64,000 nt of DNA, taken from positions 13,893-77,892 of the forward strand of contig CAYGRY010000004.1 of the NCBI GenBank assembly GCA_964352405.1, read 5' to 3'. A model generated the notes under the pieces. It was given only the letters and a program-made list of their open reading frames with translations, had not been told where the DNA came from and did not search any database. The stretch comes from UBA4207 sp964352405 (GTDB lineage: Bacteria > Bdellovibrionota > Bacteriovoracia > Bacteriovoracales > Bacteriovoracaceae). Below are positions 60,091-64,000 of the stretch, piece after piece (within the stretch, counting starts at the first letter, position 1; every line of letters starts with the position of its first letter). The position numbers and the translations under genes were made by a program.

Positions 60091-61295
60091 AAGACTTCCT
60101 TAATTTCATAACCAGCTGCAAGTGTTGCAAGCCTTGCAACAACCGAATAAACAGCTTCTTTACTTTTATGATCCTGATTTTCTCTAATCTCACTAATACA
60201 ATATTTTTTAAAAACCATGCCGCGACTATTAAGGTTTGCTTGTGAATCCTTTTCGCCGTTTGCACGCATGAATCCGCCTAAACCTTTTCCATCAACAAGA
60301 TAGATCGTCACCTCAGCTGGCATCTCATCATACTTAATGATTGTTTCGACACCTTCTTGCACGAGAAGAGTGGTGAACTTAATACTATTTTTACCGACAT
60401 CCATTTTGTTTCGAGCTTTTCGGTTCATGTTGATGACTTCTTCACCAGAATCAACAACCATGATTCCCATGCCATAAGTGCCCTGACTGCCTTTGACAAA
60501 AATCTTAGCGTCTTTGTTTGAAATTCTATTTTTTACTTTATCGACAGCTGCTGCCAATTTATCAAGTCCTTCTTTGGAACCGAAATCAACACCATCAACA
60601 CATGTAAAATCAGCCATTAATAAATTAGGCTCAACATTAAATTGTTTAGAAAAATTATCAACGACTTCTTTATAGAAACGAAAATGTCTAACTTTTTGTC
60701 TTTTAAACCAACCAATCATTGGTGTTGGCATGACTGGTGTTTTAACTGAAGACCAGTCGACTTCAATTAATTTTGATTGATCGTTATTGAGTATGATCAA
60801 GTCAAAGTTCTTTTCGCTTGTGTTGATAAGACCGTCACTAAGTTGTGCTTTATCAATCTGGATATCAAACTTTGAGTGAGATAAAAGATTAAGCTTTTCT
60901 TCACCATTAAAAATGGTTTCATCAAAAGAGATAAAGCTAACCTCTAATCCGCTATCACGAATAATTTTTCCAAGAATGGCTAAGTGGTCGAGATAGAATA
61001 AATTCTTTGTATTACTTTCTGGTAAAATCGCAATTGATTTTGCCCCAGGAACTAAACGATTGATTGTTTTTTCAAAGGCAGTTGAACAAGCGTCCTGATC
61101 TAAAGCGCAGACATTGTTAAATCCAGCTGGATACATATTATGATCAACTGGAGCAAATTTATCTTTGCTTTCTCTTATGTCGACACTTGAATAGATCGGA
61201 ACAGGATACTTGGCCATTTCTTCATCGATCCAAGCATTAACCGCATTCCATTGTGTCGTAATGAGTTCTTCAAAAGCTTGCTTAGTATTAATCAT
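60087..61295 (-). CDS. gshA: Glutamate-cysteine ligase, GshA (TIGR02049-like)
   Basis: This follows the proteobacterial 'ferrooxidans-type' glutamate-cysteine ligase family: SSVDIRESKDKFAPVDHNMYPAGFNNVCALD (the VD.N.FPAGFNNL hallmark), an ATP-grasp-like VKGSQGTYGMGIMVV loop and GFMRANGEKDSQANLNSRG. It makes gamma-glutamylcysteine, the first step of glutathione. No gshB is adjacent. I chose ATG 61295, overlapping the upstream ATPase stop as ATGA; the longer start is rejected. With CBS and gamma-lyase behind it, the operon turns homocysteine into cysteine and glutathione precursors. Confidence 0.85.
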   Translation of the reverse strand: MINTKQAFEELITTQWNAVNAWIDEEMAKYPVPIYSSVDIRESKDKFAPVDHNMYPAGFNNVCALDQDACSTAFEKTINRLVPGAKSIAILPESNTKNLFYLDHLAILGKIIRDSGLEVSFISFDETIFNGEEKLNLLSHSKFDIQIDKAQLSDGLINTSEKNFDLIILNNDQSKLIEVDWSSVKTPVMPTPMIGWFKRQKVRHFRFYKEVVDNFSKQFNVEPNLLMADFTCVDGVDFGSKEGLDKLAAAVDKVKNRISNKDAKIFVKGSQGTYGMGIMVVDSGEEVINMNRKARNKMDVGKNSIKFTTLLVQEGVETIIKYDEMPAEVTIYLVDGKGLGGFMRANGEKDSQANLNSRGMVFKKYCISEIRENQDHKSKEAVYSVVARLATLAAGYEIKEVL

Positions 61296-62329
61296 AAAGC
61301 ATCCCAATTATTTACCAGATGAGCGACTTGCATCGCCGGCAATGTAGGTGTCACTTCAGGGAATTCTATTACATCCTTAAAGCGCTTATTTTCCATCCCT
61401 TTTAGCCTATTTTCTCTTTCGAGCATAGCGAGCTTTAGTTTGTTTAAAGGCTCGTTAGGTTTTGTCTGCCATGACTCAAGGGCCTGACTCAAAGAGCGGT
61501 TAATAATGAGAAAATTGTCGTCGTGCATTAACTTGCCGGCGCTATTTTTAAGTTCAAGCGCATCCTGTTCTTTAACCTGATCCTGGGAAGTGATTAAGAA
61601 CCAGTTACAAAACTCTTTTCTCTTAAGATCTTTCTCAAAAGCTAGAGCAGATAAAAAGACATCTTTATTTTGATAGATACCGGCTACAGCATCGATAAAA
61701 TCTTCAACAAAACCTTGGCCTGTGACTTTTTCGAGATAAGTTAAAAGTTTTTTTACCCCTGAAGAGATGAGTCGTTTGAATAAGCCTGGGCTTTTGTCTT
61801 TTTTGGGTCCGAATAATTTAAAAAGTTCAATAAATGAATTATCAAAAAAAGCATTGATTTTCGAACTAGCCTGAAGAAAATCAATAAAGTGCTTTCCTGG
61901 GGGTGTATCTAAAATAATATGTTCATACTTATTTGTTTCAAGCTGAAATTGTAATTCGATAATCGCCATAATTTCATTCATGCCACCGTAAGGTCTAGTC
62001 AAAATTTTAACAATGGGGTTATCTAAGGACTCTGGGTTTCCTCTTTTAATCGCCACTCTTTTTAATGTAGCAGCAGGATTCATTAAAATCACATCGAGAG
62101 ATTTGTCTTTTGAAAAATTAAAGTTTTCGAGCGAAACTTTTGAGAGTTCGCCTTCTTTTTTTCCATCAATGCCCATGACTTGTTTGAGTCTTTTGGCTGG
62201 ATCAATAGTAATTAAAAGAACACTTCTTCCTTGGTTGGCCAATTGAATAGCCCTGGCAGCTGCCAAGGTTGTCTTACCAACTCCACCTGTACCGCAAAAT
62301 ATTTCAAGTTTTTTATAATCAATTTTCAT
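61292..62329 (-). CDS. ArsA/GET3-like ATPase, second copy
   Basis: This is a deviant-Walker P-loop ATPase: EIFCGTGGVGKTTLAAARAIQLA, LLITIDPAKRLKQVMG (switch-like), and HIILDTPPGKHFIDFL (Walker B). The sequence (345 residues) is longer than its neighbour. The family includes the arsenite pump ATPase ArsA and the tail-anchored-protein chaperone GET3; no arsenite permease or arsR is nearby. Paired single-domain genes occur in several lineages, probably acting as a heterodimer. It overlaps both neighbours by 4 bases (ATGA). Confidence 0.85.
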   Translation of the reverse strand: MKIDYKKLEIFCGTGGVGKTTLAAARAIQLANQGRSVLLITIDPAKRLKQVMGIDGKKEGELSKVSLENFNFSKDKSLDVILMNPAATLKRVAIKRGNPESLDNPIVKILTRPYGGMNEIMAIIELQFQLETNKYEHIILDTPPGKHFIDFLQASSKINAFFDNSFIELFKLFGPKKDKSPGLFKRLISSGVKKLLTYLEKVTGQGFVEDFIDAVAGIYQNKDVFLSALAFEKDLKRKEFCNWFLITSQDQVKEQDALELKNSAGKLMHDDNFLIINRSLSQALESWQTKPNEPLNKLKLAMLERENRLKGMENKRFKDVIEFPEVTPTLPAMQVAHLVNNWDAL

Positions 62330-63120
62330 TCTAAGCTCCCAGTCATGGTGGGAGTTATCATTTGAACAATTTGTTCAAACTGCGAAGAAGCAATATAGGG
62401 AATAATGGAATGAAACTGATATTCTTTTCTAAGTTCAGTCTCAAGTTCTGTTTTAATTTTTAAAAACGATGGAAGTTGATCATGAGATGACTCTTTGATC
62501 TGCTCATTCTCTAACATAGAAGAATTGAGCCAATGCTTAGGTTTATTAAGGCCTAGCTCAACCAGTTGAGCTGAGAGCTCATTAGCCTCTTGAATCGCCA
62601 TTTCTGTTGGAAGTGAAACAACTTGAATCTCTAAAAAATTAGGATCCGATAAAAGACGATGCATCTTTTTGATATCGTCAGCTAAAATTCCGGTTTGAAA
62701 CATTTCATGAAAGTTATGAGTTGATTCAAACATCGAAAGTGTATGCCCAGAAGCTGGTGAATCAAGCACGATATAGAGATCAGGATCATGTTCTAAACGA
62801 TCTAGAACATGACCAAGTAAAATCATTTGCCCAAGCCCTGGCATCATTCCAAACAAGGCTTTAAAGAATGGCGTCTTCATTATCCAATGAGCAACAGTTT
62901 CTGAATGAAGCTTTCGCCCCATATATTCAGTAGCACTGTCTTCGAGATCAAGGTCAAAATAATCGAGGTTTAGATTTTCAACTTCTTTGGGATGATCGAC
63001 ATGAAACGAATTATAGAAAACGTTTTTTCCCTGAAGTTTAAGTGCTTCACAGGTTGCTAGGGCGAGAGTGGTTTTTCCCACACCACCCTTGCCAGTGAAG
63101 ACAAGGAGTCGAGCTGTCAT
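62326..63120 (-). CDS. ArsA/GET3-like ATPase, first copy
   Basis: P-loop FTGKGGVGKTTLALATCEAL, a switch-like FHVDHPKEVENL, and the Walker B region YIVLDSPASGHTLSMFES. It is 264 residues, smaller than GET3 (~350), with a helical insert GLGQMILLGHVLDRLE. The second copy follows directly (4-base overlap). It lies 2 bases downstream of the beta-barrel gene, so the two are probably co-expressed; ATPase-driven membrane-protein targeting would be a natural hypothesis. Confidence 0.85.
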   Translation of the reverse strand: MTARLLVFTGKGGVGKTTLALATCEALKLQGKNVFYNSFHVDHPKEVENLNLDYFDLDLEDSATEYMGRKLHSETVAHWIMKTPFFKALFGMMPGLGQMILLGHVLDRLEHDPDLYIVLDSPASGHTLSMFESTHNFHEMFQTGILADDIKKMHRLLSDPNFLEIQVVSLPTEMAIQEANELSAQLVELGLNKPKHWLNSSMLENEQIKESSHDQLPSFLKIKTELETELRKEYQFHSIIPYIASSQFEQIVQMITPTMTGSLE

Positions 63121-63122
63121 TT

Positions 63123-63797
63123 CTAGAAGACGTAAAAGGCGAGCATCATTAACTTGTAATAAGCTGCCTCAACTTCTTGCCCAACATCCTGTTTAAGGTC
63201 AAATGGATTATGAAAATGAAAAAGGAGTCCAACTGAAACATTATTATTTAATGCTAAGTCTGCACCAGCACCAAAATGATAACCAAAAGCGACTTTAGTT
63301 TCTGTTTGTTGAATTTCGCCACTAGCATTAATCACGCGGTGTAGTTTTGGAGCATAAAGTCCTAAACCACCAAGAACATATGGTGAAAAATTATCAAACT
63401 GATAAAGCTTTGCTTTGATACCCGGAGCGAAACCTCTTACCAGTGCACTTCTGCCACGAAACTTATGCTTAGAAATATGCATGTTAACGAGAAGATCAAA
63501 AGAATGACTGGCGCTATAGTTATAAAAGCCATCAACTGTGATTTTGTTCTCACCGTTATCTTCAAGATCACCTAAAAGAAAAGTTTGGCCAAGCCCAATT
63601 CCAACTGAATGTCTTTGCAGCATTCCACTTGGAGTAGAAGAGGAAGAGCTTGATTTTGAAGTTGAATCCACAACAGGCTTGTCTGTTGAAGTTAATTTTT
63701 CAATCTTCGTTTGAGCTAGAGTTGTACCAATAAAAAAAATCCCTAAAAAACAGAGTTTTAAAGGGATTTGTAAAAAACTTTTATTTGCTATTTTCAA
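63123..63797 (-). CDS. Outer-membrane beta-barrel protein (OmpW/opacity-like)
   Basis: The start is TTG (AGG upstream, near 63804). A signal peptide ending GTTLAQ is followed by a Ser/Thr-rich linker (~30-55) and a ~165-residue barrel: alternating strands with HSVGIGLGQTFLLGDLED, FDLLVNMHIS, SPYVLGGLGLYAPK and VAFGYHFGAGADLAL, ending with YKLMMLAFYVF, a C-terminal Phe as barrels require. Eight strands would fit. It lies 2 bases before the ArsA-like ATPase gene and directly behind a terminator-like hairpin. Confidence 0.8.
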   Translation of the reverse strand: MKIANKSFLQIPLKLCFLGIFFIGTTLAQTKIEKLTSTDKPVVDSTSKSSSSSSTPSGMLQRHSVGIGLGQTFLLGDLEDNGENKITVDGFYNYSASHSFDLLVNMHISKHKFRGRSALVRGFAPGIKAKLYQFDNFSPYVLGGLGLYAPKLHRVINASGEIQQTETKVAFGYHFGAGADLALNNNVSVGLLFHFHNPFDLKQDVGQEVEAAYYKLMMLAFYVF

Positions 63798-63830
63798 AAT
63801 AAAACCTGGGGTTCAATTGTTAAGAACCCC
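63797..63830 (-). terminator. Terminator-like hairpin overlapping the beta-barrel start
   Basis: On the minus strand GGGGTTC-TTAACAATT-GAACCCC is followed by AGGTTTTATTTTG, 7 bases beyond the stop of the upstream (partial) gene. The T-rich tail runs into the TTG start codon (63795-63797) of the barrel gene, so the same DNA serves as terminator and ribosome-site region. Confidence 0.6.
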
Positions 63831-63836
63831 TAGATT

Positions 63837-64000
63837 TTAGTTCAAAGTAGCAGGTGTTTCAACAGAAGCATTCAATTCATTGTTCATGAATGGCTTGAAT
63901 TCTTCTTCAGTCTTAGGAGCAGCAAGCTCTCCGCCAACTTTGTTCTCAAGGGCTTTAATGTAGCCAGTGAAAGTGCCGTCGTCAGAACGAATAACACGCT
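63837..64000 (-). CDS. C-terminal end of an unidentified gene
   Basis: A reading frame open from the window edge ends at TAA 63837-63839. The visible 53 residues (for example DDGTFTGYIKALENKVGGEL and KPFMNNELNASVET) show no family. It is transcribed in the same direction as the beta-barrel gene and followed by the hairpin. Confidence 0.6.
   Translation of the reverse strand, partial: RVIRSDDGTFTGYIKALENKVGGELAAPKTEEEFKPFMNNELNASVETPATLN

Noticed and set aside
61292..63120. Arsenic-resistance operon
   Set aside because: The two ATPases are ArsA-like, but no arsB, arsC, arsD or arsR is present; the neighbours are sulfur-metabolism genes.
1..64000. tRNA, rRNA, CRISPR arrays and IS elements
   Set aside because: Intergenic regions are all under about 270 bases and none shows a cloverleaf, repeat-spacer pattern, transposase or terminal repeats.

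Overview
This window looks like chromosomal DNA from a low-GC, Gram-negative, deltaproteobacterium-like organism. The best guess is Bdellovibrionota (Bacteriovorax/Halobacteriovorax-like predatory bacteria). That placement is inferred from several things seen together: lipoproteins, signal peptides and outer-membrane barrels of unrecognised families, a PrkA kinase, a TIGR03663-type GT-C protein, an Agl/Dpm-like glycosyltransferase, a SUV3-like helicase, a LYS1-type saccharopine dehydrogenase, paired ArsA-like ATPases and a nucleotide-transporter-like protein. No 16S or tRNA gene is present to confirm it. I see no rRNA, tRNA, CRISPR array, insertion sequence or prophage. Genes are packed tightly and no gene-free stretch exceeds about 270 bases.

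Layout. 1-8.5 kb: a partial RluA-type pseudouridine synthase, a secreted repeat protein, PrkA, and a coupled pair of exported proteins (one with a degenerate formylglycine-generating-enzyme-like fold). 7.3-11.1 kb, minus strand: an NAD-biosynthesis/Fe-S operon of rhodanese, NadA, an IscS-like desulfurase and a degenerate 5'-nucleotidase-like lipoprotein. 11.1-13 kb: divergent parA-parB with a strong promoter and terminator. 13-16.5 kb: an exported protein, glutamate dehydrogenase, a Cys-rich protein and a lone ComM/YifB N-terminal domain. 16.4-20.6 kb, minus strand: pfkA, gpmI and a TPR plus beta-barrel protein. 20.8-25.4 kb: a FecR-domain protein, a lipoprotein, an acyl-CoA dehydrogenase and a putative PD-(D/E)XK nuclease. 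25.4-30 kb: THUMP methyltransferase and homoserine-kinase-like protein (minus), then ahcY, rpiB and a membrane protein (plus). 30-38 kb: two glycan-related sets around a DtxR-type regulator. 38-47 kb: nucleotide-transporter-like protein coupled to an M3 oligopeptidase, a protein behind a ribosome-site hairpin, saccharopine dehydrogenase/MFS/nitronate monooxygenase, and a secreted M28 aminopeptidase. 47-52 kb: SUV3-like helicase, DUF455 ferritin-like protein, ATP-grasp-like protein and a class II aldolase. 52-57.5 kb: an acidic membrane protein, a lipoprotein, an HD-GYP phosphodiesterase, a SpoIIE-like phosphatase and two exported proteins. 57.5-64 kb, minus strand: beta-barrel, two ArsA-like ATPases, GshA, cystathionine beta-synthase and cystathionine gamma-lyase in one tightly coupled run.

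How the genes fit together. Sulfur-amino-acid flow is well represented: ahcY supplies homocysteine, CBS and the gamma-lyase turn it into cysteine, GshA uses the cysteine, and the NifS-like enzyme with the rhodanese could supply sulfur for the NadA cluster. Amino-acid catabolism and import (GDH, M3 and M28 peptidases, saccharopine dehydrogenase, nucleotide-transporter-like protein) would suit a lifestyle on prey contents. This lifestyle reading is inference.

The most striking window-wide feature is architectural. All ten convergent gene pairs either overlap at their 3' ends (seven) or abut within two bases (three), leaving no room for ordinary terminators. At least one, and probably three, minus-strand terminators sit inside the opposing gene. 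The strongest single regulatory signal is a roughly 20-bp hairpin at 41489-41532 that buries a ribosome-binding site.
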